A stretch of DNA of 46,611 nucleotides, from NCBI GenBank assembly GCA_014534345.1, contig JACVRR010000005.1, positions 1-46,611 of the forward strand, read 5' to 3'. This stretch comes from Thermoleophilia bacterium. Its GTDB lineage: Bacteria > Actinomycetota > Thermoleophilia > Gaiellales > Gaiellaceae. Position 1 is the stretch's first letter, and each line of letters begins with the position of its first letter. Below are positions 8,770 to 16,755 of the stretch, piece after piece. Position numbers and translations under genes: made by a program. Below the pieces are notes generated by a model, which searched no databases, was not told where the DNA came from, and saw only the letters and a program-made list of their open reading frames with translations.

Positions 8770-11049
8770 TCAGCGCCCCGTCGCGACCGCGATTCGGCGG
8801 CCGTCCGACTCGACGACGACCCGCCCGTCGCGATCGGTCCGGTACACCGCGAGCGCCGGCGCGTCGGCGAGCGCGGCCAGCGTCGAGGGGGCCGGGTGGC
8901 CGTAGTCGTTCTCCTCGCCGACGGAGATCACGGCGACACGCGGGCGCGTCAGGGCGAGCAGATCGGGGAGACGGTCGTCCGCCGAGCCGTGGTGCGCGAC
9001 TTTCAGGATCTCGGCCGGCGGGGGTCGGAGCGGGTAGGTCACGTCGGACTCGGCGTCTGCCGGTAAGAGCGCGTCGACGGCGCCGTAGGACACGAGCACG
9101 ACGACGGCGTGCCGGTTCGGGTCGTCGCCCGGCGGGCTGGGGGCGCGTGGCCAGAGCACGCGGACGCGCAGCCGCCCGACCCGGTACTCCATTCCGGCGC
9201 GCGCGACGTCGATCGGCACGCGGCGCCGGCGCGCGGCCGCGAGCGCGGCGCGCTCGTCCGCGCTCGCCACCGGCAGGCGCGGGTCGAGGATGCGGTCGAC
9301 CGCGATGCGGTCGATGACCTCGGCCGCGCCGCCGATGTGGTCGCGCTGGGGATGGGTGAGAACGAGCAGGGCGAGCCGCCGGACGCCGAGGCGGCGCAGC
9401 TGCGACGCCACCTCGGCGTCGGGCGGTCCCTGATCGACGAGGAGCGCCGCGTTCGCCGTCTGCACGAGGACGGCGTCGCCCTGCCCGACGTCGAGGAACG
9501 TGATGCGGAGCCCACTCGGCGGCGGGACGGCGCCGTCGGGCGCGAGCTTCCAGGCGACGCCGAAGAGGACGATCGCGCCCGCTGCCACGGCGGCGCGCAG
9601 CCGATGCGCCGGCGGAACCCTCCGCCGCGCGACGATGATCGCGGGCGCCCCAGCGACGGCGAGCAACGCGGCGCCCGAGCTGACCTGCGCGAACGGCAGC
9701 GCCGCGACGACGGTCGCGCAGGCCGACAGGTAGGCGGCGAGCCAGCCGTTTACCCAGGCAAGCGCGACCGCCGCGCTCGGGAGCACCGGTGCGACGGCCG
9801 CGGTGACCAGACCGAGACCGAGCAGCGGGCCGACGACGGGCGCGGCCGCCGCGTTGCTGACGACGGTGAACAGGGGAACGGCGCCGAAGTGCAGCCACAG
9901 GATCGGCGCCGTCACCAGCCCGCAAGCGGCCGACACCGCCACCACGACCGCGAGCGGCCGCGGGACCGGATACCCCGCGAGTCGCCGCTCGAGCGGCGGC
10001 ACGAGCAGGAAGATCGCCGCCACGGCCGCAAACGACAGCTGGAAGCCCGGCTCCAGCAGCGTGTACGGGTTCCAGGCGAGCAGGACGATCGCCCCGACGA
10101 GGAAGAAGTGCCAGCGGTCGCGCGGGCGCGCGAGCAGCCAGGCGAGCGAGGCCAGGCAGCCGGCCACGCCGGCGCGAACGACCGAGGGCTGCCAGCCGAC
10201 GGCGAGCACGTAGGCCGCGATCGCCGCAATCACCGCGAGCTCGGCGAGCCAGCGCGGCAGGCGAAGCAGCCACGCGAGCGCCATCGCCCCGAACGTGATG
10301 AAGAAGACGTTCTGCCCCGAGACGGCCAACAGGTGGTAGAGCCCCGAGGCGCGGAACGCGTCCCGCAGCTCGGCCGGCAGCGCCTCGTCCTCGCCGAGCA
10401 CGACTCCGGCGATCACCGCGCGCCGCGCCCCGCCGACGCCGGGCGCGACGTTGGCGGCGATCGCCAGGCGCAGCCGGTCGGCCGCGCCGGCGACCCCACC
10501 GCGCCTGCCGACGACCCGCCAGCGCGTCGCAGCGACCGCCACGACGTGGACGCCACGGCGCGCGAGCCAGGCGCCCTCGTCGAAGCGGCCCTCGCGCTCG
10601 CGCGGGCGCTTCAGGCGCAGCGCGAGCTCCAGCCGTGCGCCCTGGGGCGGCGAGCGGCCGCGCGGCAGCTCCAGCAAGACCGGCTCGCGCACGAGGAGCC
10701 GTCCGAAGCGGCGTACCTCGGCCGGGGCACGCAGGGCGAACGTCCCGCGCCGTACCGGCCCGGTGACCACGACCTCGGCGGGCGCGATCTCGCCGACGCG
10801 GGCGGCGAGCACGCTGCGGTCGAGGGCGTCGAGGCGCGCGCTCGCCCAGCCGGTGCCCGTCGAGGCGAGGGCTGCCGCGAGCAGCGCCAGCCGTCCGCGC
10901 GGACCGAGCGTAAGCGCGGCCGTGGCCGCGGCCAGCGCGATGACGAGCGCGGTCCACGCGTCCACGCGCACGGCGTTCGCGGCGGCGAGGCCCGCACACA
11001 GCGACGCGGCCAGCACGTGCGGGACGCCGACGAGCCGGAACGCCGTCAT
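8770..11049 (-). CDS. comEC: ComEC/Rec2 family competence channel protein
   Basis: Inner-membrane channel for single-stranded DNA uptake during natural transformation. At 759 residues it has the three expected parts. The N-terminal soluble domain (DUF4131) follows two or three helices. The Competence helices include AFRASGLYHLLAVSGQNVFFI, a family hallmark. The C-terminal metallo-beta-lactamase domain has LDVGQGDAVLV and THPQRDHIGG, with DILKVAHHGS-like KVAHHGSADDRLP later. The ATG at 11049 overlaps the comEA stop (ATGA), so translation is coupled. The open frame continues upstream, but only through the comEA antiphase region. Competence is plausible; no pilus genes are in the window. Confidence 0.94.
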   Translation of the reverse strand: MTAFRLVGVPHVLAASLCAGLAAANAVRVDAWTALVIALAAATAALTLGPRGRLALLAAALASTGTGWASARLDALDRSVLAARVGEIAPAEVVVTGPVRRGTFALRAPAEVRRFGRLLVREPVLLELPRGRSPPQGARLELALRLKRPREREGRFDEGAWLARRGVHVVAVAATRWRVVGRRGGVAGAADRLRLAIAANVAPGVGGARRAVIAGVVLGEDEALPAELRDAFRASGLYHLLAVSGQNVFFITFGAMALAWLLRLPRWLAELAVIAAIAAYVLAVGWQPSVVRAGVAGCLASLAWLLARPRDRWHFFLVGAIVLLAWNPYTLLEPGFQLSFAAVAAIFLLVPPLERRLAGYPVPRPLAVVVAVSAACGLVTAPILWLHFGAVPLFTVVSNAAAAPVVGPLLGLGLVTAAVAPVLPSAAVALAWVNGWLAAYLSACATVVAALPFAQVSSGAALLAVAGAPAIIVARRRVPPAHRLRAAVAAGAIVLFGVAWKLAPDGAVPPPSGLRITFLDVGQGDAVLVQTANAALLVDQGPPDAEVASQLRRLGVRRLALLVLTHPQRDHIGGAAEVIDRIAVDRILDPRLPVASADERAALAAARRRRVPIDVARAGMEYRVGRLRVRVLWPRAPSPPGDDPNRHAVVVLVSYGAVDALLPADAESDVTYPLRPPPAEILKVAHHGSADDRLPDLLALTRPRVAVISVGEENDYGHPAPSTLAALADAPALAVYRTDRDGRVVVESDGRRIAVATGR

Positions 11050-11627
11050 GGCGCGGCGACCTCGCGCAGCTGCTCGAGCCGCTTCGGGCCGATCCCGGGG
11101 ATCGCGTCCAGGTCGTCGACCGAGCTGAAGGCGCCGTGCTGCTCGCGGTAGTCGATGATCTCCTGCGCGGTGACCGGGCCGACCCCCGGCAGCGCGTCCA
11201 GCTCCTCGAGCGTCGCGGTGTTGAGGTGCACCGGGCCGGCGGTCCCGGACGCTCCCCCGCCCGTGCCGCCGCCCGCCGACGGCGGCGTTCGGCGCGGGAC
11301 GACGATCTGCGTCCCGTCGGCCACGGGCGCGGCCAGGTTGACCAGCGCGAGATCGGCCTTCGGCGTCGCCCCGCCCGCGCGACCGACCGCGTCGGCGACC
11401 CGGCTTCCCTCGCGCAGGCGATAGAGACCGGGCCGGCGGACGGCGCCGACGACATGGACGACGAAGCGCTGCTCCCGCGGGGCGGCGACCGGGAGCGCGC
11501 GCGCGGTTTCCCCGCCGCCGGCCGCGGCGCCCGAGCCGCCCACGTAGCGGCCGGCGAGCACGAGCAGGATGGCGGCGACACCGACGGCAAGGAGGACGTG
11601 CCGGCGCGAGAGCGCGAGCGCTTCCAT
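11046..11627 (-). CDS. comEA: ComEA-like DNA-binding protein
   Basis: Membrane-anchored DNA receptor of transformation systems. The 193 residues comprise a short cytoplasmic start, one hydrophobic anchor (about residues 10-27), and a SLBB domain with VHVVGAVRRPGLYRLREGSRV and IVVPRR. A Gly/Ser/Thr linker leads to a C-terminal double helix-hairpin-helix with LNTATLEELDALPGVGP and AIPGIGPKRLEQL. The order matches ComEA of Gram-positive bacteria. Its stop overlaps the comEC start. The 73 bp between it and the leuS stop hold a weak CCGTC-GCGG-GACGG hairpin and a TTGTCA hexamer, but no convincing promoter. Confidence 0.92.
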   Translation of the reverse strand: MEALALSRRHVLLAVGVAAILLVLAGRYVGGSGAAAGGGETARALPVAAPREQRFVVHVVGAVRRPGLYRLREGSRVADAVGRAGGATPKADLALVNLAAPVADGTQIVVPRRTPPSAGGGTGGGASGTAGPVHLNTATLEELDALPGVGPVTAQEIIDYREQHGAFSSVDDLDAIPGIGPKRLEQLREVAAP

Positions 11628-11699
11628 GTCGTCTATCTTGACAACGAAGCCGTCGCGGGACGGTGACGGGTCCGTGCCGACTTCGTGACGCGGGGCGCG

Positions 11700-14120
11700 C
11701 TAGCCGACCACGAGGTTGACCAGGCGGCCCGGGACGACGACCGTCTGGCGGATCGCCTTGCCGTCCAGGAACGCCTGCACGCGCGGCGACGCCTTGGCCG
11801 CCTCGACGAGCTCCTCCTCGGAGAGCGCCGTCGGCAGCTCGAGCCGGTCCCGCACCTTCCCGTTCACCTGCACGACCAGCTCGAACGTCTCGCGCGCGAG
11901 CAGCTCCGGGTCGGCGACCGGCCAGGGCGCCTCCCAGAGGCGCTCGTGGCCGAGCCGCTCCCACAGCTCCTCGGCGACGTGCGGCGCGTACGGCTGGACC
12001 AGCGACACGGCGGTCTCCGCGGCGAACCGCGCCCCTGGGGCCCGCGGATCCCGCGCGAGCTCGTTGACGAGCTCCATGACCGCCGCGATCGGCGTGTTGA
12101 ACTGGAAACGCCTGGCGATGTCGTCGGTCACCTTCGCGACCGTCTCGTGCGCCTTGCGGACGAGCGGGGTCGCCGAGCGGTCGCCCCCGGCCGGACCCGC
12201 CGCCGCCTCGAGCGTGACGCGCCACAGCTTCCGCAGGAAGCGCGAAACACCGTCGATGCCGGTGTCGGTCCACTCCATCGCCTGGTCGGCGGGGCCCATG
12301 AAGAGGATGTACAGGCGAGCGGCGTCGGCCCCGTGCGCCTCGACCACGGCATCGGGCGAGACGACGTTGCCGCGCGACTTCGACATCCGCGCGCCCCCGT
12401 AGTTCACCGACCCCTGGTGGAACAGGCGTTGGAACGGCTCGCGGACGCCGAGCAGGCCGAAGTCGTTCAGCGCCTTGACGAAGAAGCGCGAGTACAGGAG
12501 GTGCACCGGGGCGTGCTCGATTCCGCCGACGTACTGGTCGACCGGCATCCAGAAGTCCGCCAGCCGGCGCTCGAACGGCGCTTCGTCGTTGTGCGGGTCG
12601 CAGTAGCGGAGGAAGTACCAGGACGAGTCGACGAAGGTGTCCATCGTCTCGGTCTCCCGCCGGCCGGCGTCGCCGCAGCGCGGGCACGCCGTCCGGACCC
12701 AGTCGGGTTTCGAGGCGAGCGGCGGCTCGCCCTTCGGCCGGTAGTTGTGCACGTCGGGCAGGAGCAGCGGCAGCTCGTCGTCGGGCAGCGGGACGATCCC
12801 GCACGCGTCGCAGTAGACGACCGGGATCGGGCAGCCCCAGTAGCGTTGGCGGGAGAAGCTCCAATCACGCAGCCGGTAGCTCACGGCCGCGCGCCCGCGA
12901 CCGCGCTCGCTCAGCCACTCGACGATCGCCCGCGCGCCCTCGGGCGCCCGCAGACCGGTGAACGGCCCCGAGTCGACGAGCACCTCGTCCTCCGTGTGGG
13001 CCGAGAACGCGCCCGCCTCCGGCGGCTCGCCGCGGGCCGGCGCCACGACCGTCCGCACGGCTAAGCCGAACTCTTGTGCGAACGCGTAGTCGCGCTCGTC
13101 GTGCGCGGGCACGCCCATGATCGCGCCCGTGCCGTAGTCCATCAGCACGTAGTCGGCGACCCAGACGGGAATGCGCTCGTCAGTGGCCGGGTTGATCGCA
13201 TGCAGTCCGGTGAAGACCCCGGTCTTCTGCTCAGCCGCTGCCCGTTCCTCGGCGGGCCTCGCACCGGCGCGGCGGGCGTACTTCCGCACCTGATCCGAGG
13301 TGACACGGTCCACGAACGGGTGCTCCGGCGCGAGCACGAAGAACGTGGCGCCGAACAGCGTGTCCGGACGGGTCGTGAACACGGGGATCTCCTCACCGAG
13401 CTCCTCGATCCGGAACAGCAGCTCCGCGCCCTCCGAGCGGCCGATCCAGTTCCGCTGGATCGCCTTCGTTCGCTCCGGCCAGTCGATCAGCTTGTGGTCC
13501 TCGAGCAGCGCGTCGGCGTACTCGGTGATGCGGAAGAACCACTGCGCAAGTCGCCTGCTCTCGACCTCGGCCCCGCAGCGCTCGCAGCGTCCGTCCACGA
13601 CCTGCTCGTTCGCGAGGACCGTCTGGTCGTTCGGGCACCAGTTGACCGGCGCCTCCTTCCGGTACGCCAGGCCCGCCTCGAGGAAGCGCAGGAACAACCA
13701 CTGAGTCCAGCGGTAGTACTCGGGCTCGTGCGCGGAGACTTCGCGTGACCAATCGATCGCCCACCCCATGCGCCGCATCTGCACGCCGATCGCGGCGATG
13801 TTGCGCTCGACGATCTCGCGCGGGTGCCCGCCCGCCTTGATGGCCGCGTTCTCGGCGGGCAGCCCGAAGGAGTCGTAGCCCATCGGCCGCAGGACGGTGC
13901 AGCCGGTGCGCCGCCGGAAGTGGGTCAAGACGTCGCCGAGCGTGTAGTTGAGCACGTGCCCCATGTGCAGCTCGCCAGACGGGTACGGAAGCATCTCGAG
14001 CATGTAGAACGCGTTGCCCGACTCCTCGCCCGGGGCGGGGTCCGGTGCCGCGAACGCCCGCTCGCGCTCCCAGACCTGCTGCCACTTCCGCTCGATCCGG
14101 TGTGGGTCGTATTGCTCCAT
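11700..14120 (-). CDS. leuS: Leucine--tRNA ligase
   Basis: Class Ia aminoacyl-tRNA synthetase charging tRNA-Leu. The HIGH-type motif PYPSGELHMGH is near residues 44-54. The zinc-type insertion CPNDQTVLANEQVVDGRCERC follows. The editing domain contains FTTRPDTLFGATF, and the MSKS loop is in ARMSKSRGNVVSPD. At 806 residues from the ATG at 14120 it has the usual length. This start has a good Shine-Dalgarno (GGAGGGTGACG before ATG). A further upstream start would lie inside the terminator hairpin and is rejected. Expression is probably controlled by the leader peptide and terminator just upstream. Confidence 0.97.
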   Translation of the reverse strand: MEQYDPHRIERKWQQVWERERAFAAPDPAPGEESGNAFYMLEMLPYPSGELHMGHVLNYTLGDVLTHFRRRTGCTVLRPMGYDSFGLPAENAAIKAGGHPREIVERNIAAIGVQMRRMGWAIDWSREVSAHEPEYYRWTQWLFLRFLEAGLAYRKEAPVNWCPNDQTVLANEQVVDGRCERCGAEVESRRLAQWFFRITEYADALLEDHKLIDWPERTKAIQRNWIGRSEGAELLFRIEELGEEIPVFTTRPDTLFGATFFVLAPEHPFVDRVTSDQVRKYARRAGARPAEERAAAEQKTGVFTGLHAINPATDERIPVWVADYVLMDYGTGAIMGVPAHDERDYAFAQEFGLAVRTVVAPARGEPPEAGAFSAHTEDEVLVDSGPFTGLRAPEGARAIVEWLSERGRGRAAVSYRLRDWSFSRQRYWGCPIPVVYCDACGIVPLPDDELPLLLPDVHNYRPKGEPPLASKPDWVRTACPRCGDAGRRETETMDTFVDSSWYFLRYCDPHNDEAPFERRLADFWMPVDQYVGGIEHAPVHLLYSRFFVKALNDFGLLGVREPFQRLFHQGSVNYGGARMSKSRGNVVSPDAVVEAHGADAARLYILFMGPADQAMEWTDTGIDGVSRFLRKLWRVTLEAAAGPAGGDRSATPLVRKAHETVAKVTDDIARRFQFNTPIAAVMELVNELARDPRAPGARFAAETAVSLVQPYAPHVAEELWERLGHERLWEAPWPVADPELLARETFELVVQVNGKVRDRLELPTALSEEELVEAAKASPRVQAFLDGKAIRQTVVVPGRLVNLVVG

Positions 14121-14154
14121 CGTCACCCTCCGCACCCTCGCCGTTTTCGGGTAC

Positions 14155-14181
14155 AAAAAAGCCTCTCGGCTGCGAGAGGCT
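14155..14181 (-). terminator. Strong intrinsic terminator in the leuS leader (attenuator)
   Basis: On the minus strand AGCCTCTCG - CAGC - CGAGAGGCT forms a perfect 9-bp stem with a 4-nt loop, followed directly by six Ts (14160-14155). It lies 35 nt before the leuS start and 42 nt after the leader-ORF stop. It can end fbiC transcripts and attenuate leuS. Two competing pairings exist. GCGCAGGG (14223-14216) can pair with the 5' arm with one bulge, and AGCTTCTCG of the leader ORF is complementary to the 3' arm with one G-U. Confidence 0.85.
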
Positions 14182-14222
14182 CATGGGGAGTCGCCGCGGC
14201 GTCGCCGCGTTGGCTCCCTGCG

Positions 14223-14246
14223 CTACTCGAGAAGCTGCGTACGCAT
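14223..14246 (-). CDS. Candidate leuS leader peptide MRTQLLE (nested in the fbiC 3' end)
   Basis: A 7-residue ORF, ATG at 14246 and TAG at 14225-14223, with two adjacent Leu codons (CTT CTC). It is followed by a GC-rich GGGAG...CTCCC hairpin and the terminator before leuS. This is the arrangement of ribosome-mediated leucine attenuation, in which stalling at Leu codons when charged tRNA-Leu is scarce lets RNA polymerase read into leuS. It is in the same frame as fbiC and shares its stop codon, so the same bases encode the last residues of fbiC. Initiation would be from the extended -10 just upstream, giving a nearly leaderless message. Translation is not proven. Confidence 0.65.
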   Translation of the reverse strand: MRTQLLE

Positions 14247-16745
14247 CGTCCCGCCGATGCTAGCACGCTCGCGCGCCGACGTCTGTCGCGCGGTCGGGAC
14301 GAGGCCGGGCCGGACGAGGCGGGTGGGCGCCTTCAGCCGCGCGTCGCTCACGCGCGGGTTGACCGGCGGCGCGAGCGGCGGCGCGCCGTACGACCGGCGC
14401 GTCTGCTCCGCGGGCGGCTCGCCGTACAGCGTCGTCCGCTGGCGCGGCGTCCGCCCGAGCGCGCGGATCGTCTCCTCGATCCGCTCGGGCGGCATCTCCT
14501 GCCCGTGGGCGGCGCCGGCCGCGCGGGAGATCGACTCGTTCATCAGCGTCCCGCCCAGGTCGTTTGCGCCCGCCCGCAGCGCCGCCTGCGCGCCCGCCGC
14601 GCCGAGCTTGACCCACGAGGCCTGCACGTTCGTGATCCACGGGTGGAGCGCCAGCCGGCCGACCGCGTGCATCAGCAGCGCCTCCCGGAAGGTGGGGCCG
14701 GGGCGCGCTCGCCCGCGCAGCGCGATCGGAGCCTCCATGTGCACGAACGGCAGCGGGACGAACTCGGTGAAGCCGCCCGTGCGCCGCTGCAGCTCGCGCA
14801 GGCGGAGCAGGTGGCGCGCCCAGCTCCTGGGTCCGTCCACATGCCCGAACATGATCGTGGTCGTCGAGCGCAGGCCGGCGCCGTGCGCCGCCTCGTGCAC
14901 GTCGAGCCACTGCTCGCTCGTCACCTTGTCGGGGCAGATGACGCGCCGGACGTCGTCGTCCAGCACCTCCGCGGCCGTCCCGGGCAGCGAGCCGAGTCCG
15001 AGCGCGCGCAGCCGCCTCAGGTAGTCGGGCAGCGGGACGTCCAGGGTGGCCGCGCCCTGCCAGACCTCGAGCGCGGAGAACGCGTGCACGTGCAGCTCCG
15101 GGAGCGCCCGCTTCACCGCCGCGCAGATCTCCGCGTACGTCTCGCCCGTGAATGCCGGGTGGATGCCGCCCTGCAGACACACCTCGACGGCGCCGCGACT
15201 CCACGCCTCGCGCGCGCGGCGCACGATCTCCTCGACGGGAACGACGTACGGCGCGCCGCGCAGGTTCTCGGCGAGCTTCCCCTTCGAGAAGGCGCAGAAG
15301 CCGCAGCGGAAGTAGCAGACGTTCGTGTAGTTGACGTTGCGGGTCACCACATAGGTGACCGTGTCGCCGCAGACCTCGCGGCGCAGCGCGTCGGCGGCCG
15401 CGACCACGGCGCGCAGGTCGCCGCCGCGAGCGCGGAAGAGCGCGACGACGTCGTCCTCGTCGAGGTCGACGCCACCACGCACCTTCGTGAGCGGCTCGGC
15501 GACCGATCGTGACGCTTCCGGCACGGTCCTGCGACGCCTGCGCGCACCGTTCCCGGATAGGCTCGACGTGGGGAGGAGGCCAGGGGCACCTGAGACGGTG
15601 TCCCGAACGGCCCAGTCCGGAACGGACACGTCGGCACCGGCCGCCCAGCGCTCGCCGCGCCCGTACCCCTCCGCATCCGCCGCGCGCAGCACGGCGGGGA
15701 GCACCCGCGCGTCGACCCACTCCGGCGACACGAACTCCGGGTACACGGGCAGCCGCGGGACGAGCTCGTACCCGGCCGCGCGGGTCGCCGAGCGAAGCCG
15801 CTCGAGCGCCGGCCAGGGCGCCTCCGGGTTGACGTGGTCGACCGTCACCGGCGACACGCCGCCCCAGTCGTCGATCCCCGCCTCGAGCAGCCGCGGGAAG
15901 TCCTCGAAGGCCAGGTTGGGCGGCGCCTGCACGTGCCACTCCGGGCCCAGCAGCACCCGCGCGGCGGCGATCGTCCACAGGTGCTCCTCGAGCGACGGCT
16001 CGGGATGCGCGGCCATCCGCGTGCCGGGCTTCGCGCGGAAGTTCTGGACGATCACCTCCTGCACGTGGCCGTAGCGGTCGCCCAGCTCGCGGATCGCGAG
16101 CAGCGCCCCGAGCCGCTCGGCCCGCGTCTCGCCGATCCCGATCAGGATCCCGGTCGTGGACGGCACGCGCGCCTCGCCCGCGGCCGCGATCGTCGCCAGC
16201 CGCCGGGCGGGCAGCTTGTCGGGAGACGCGTAGTGGGGTCCCCCCCGCCGGCCGAGCCGCTCGGCCGTCGTCTCGACCATGATCCCCATCGAGGCGCTGA
16301 CCGGCCGCAGCGCGGCGAGGTCGGCCGCGCTCAGCACCCCAGGGTTGAGGTGCGGCAGCAGACCCGTCTCGTCGAGGACGGCGCCCGCCGCGTGGGCGAG
16401 GTACTCGAGCGTCGTCTCGCAGCCGAGCGCGCGCAGCTCCTCGCGCGCCACGCGGTAGCGCAGCTCCGGCTTGTCGCCGAGCGTGAACAGCGCCTCGGTG
16501 CAGCCGGCCGCCGCTCCCGCTCGGGCGATCGCGAGCACCTCCTCGAGCGGCAGGTACGCCCGCTCCCCGCGCCGCGGGGGGCGCGCGAACGTGCAGTACC
16601 CGCAGACGTCGCGGCAGAGCGTGGTCAGCGGGACGAAGACCTTCGGCGAGTACGTGACGACCCGGCCGAAGCCGCGGTCGCGAACGCGGCGCGCCTCGGC
16701 GCAGAGGCCCGCGAGCGGCGCGTCCAGGAGCTCGCGGCCGTCCAC
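14223..16745 (-). CDS. fbiC: Bifunctional 7,8-didemethyl-8-hydroxy-5-deazariboflavin (FO) synthase, CofG-CofH fusion
   Basis: Two fused radical SAM domains that make FO, the chromophore of cofactor F420, from tyrosine and 5-amino-6-ribitylaminouracil. The CofG half has CRDVCGYC (Cys44, 48, 51) and the CofH half CYFRCGFC (Cys477, 481, 484). An Arg/Ser-rich linker spans about residues 385-425. At 840 residues it is close to mycobacterial FbiC. The GTG at 16745 is chosen because it follows the VWA stop by 10 bp and precedes the first conserved segment. After the family's usual end (RQRTTLYG) the frame stays open for about 60 poorly conserved residues, the last seven being the leuS leader peptide. 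The linkage to the moxR operon is by spacing only. Confidence 0.93.
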   Translation of the reverse strand: MDGRELLDAPLAGLCAEARRVRDRGFGRVVTYSPKVFVPLTTLCRDVCGYCTFARPPRRGERAYLPLEEVLAIARAGAAAGCTEALFTLGDKPELRYRVAREELRALGCETTLEYLAHAAGAVLDETGLLPHLNPGVLSAADLAALRPVSASMGIMVETTAERLGRRGGPHYASPDKLPARRLATIAAAGEARVPSTTGILIGIGETRAERLGALLAIRELGDRYGHVQEVIVQNFRAKPGTRMAAHPEPSLEEHLWTIAAARVLLGPEWHVQAPPNLAFEDFPRLLEAGIDDWGGVSPVTVDHVNPEAPWPALERLRSATRAAGYELVPRLPVYPEFVSPEWVDARVLPAVLRAADAEGYGRGERWAAGADVSVPDWAVRDTVSGAPGLLPTSSLSGNGARRRRRTVPEASRSVAEPLTKVRGGVDLDEDDVVALFRARGGDLRAVVAAADALRREVCGDTVTYVVTRNVNYTNVCYFRCGFCAFSKGKLAENLRGAPYVVPVEEIVRRAREAWSRGAVEVCLQGGIHPAFTGETYAEICAAVKRALPELHVHAFSALEVWQGAATLDVPLPDYLRRLRALGLGSLPGTAAEVLDDDVRRVICPDKVTSEQWLDVHEAAHGAGLRSTTTIMFGHVDGPRSWARHLLRLRELQRRTGGFTEFVPLPFVHMEAPIALRGRARPGPTFREALLMHAVGRLALHPWITNVQASWVKLGAAGAQAALRAGANDLGGTLMNESISRAAGAAHGQEMPPERIEETIRALGRTPRQRTTLYGEPPAEQTRRSYGAPPLAPPVNPRVSDARLKAPTRLVRPGLVPTARQTSARERASIGGTMRTQLLE
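14257..14265 (-). promoter_or_regulatory. Extended -10 promoter for the leuS leader, inside fbiC
   Basis: On the minus strand TGCTAGCAT (14265-14257) matches the extended -10 pattern TGnTAnnnT. Transcription would start near 14250, about 4 nt before the leader ATG. No good -35 is visible, which is usual for extended -10 promoters. It lies within the fbiC coding sequence, so leuS would have a promoter independent of the moxR-fbiC operon. Confidence 0.55.
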
Positions 16746-16755
16746 GCGCGGGAGC

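Noticed and set aside
9109-11151. 680-codon plus-strand frame opposite comEC
   Set aside because: Composition is a typical shadow and no family is recognisable. comEC on the other strand has all its motifs.
14118-14265. T-box riboswitch before leuS
   Set aside because: No T-box core (AGGGTGG-ACCGCG type) and the leader is too short. The leader-peptide model fits better.
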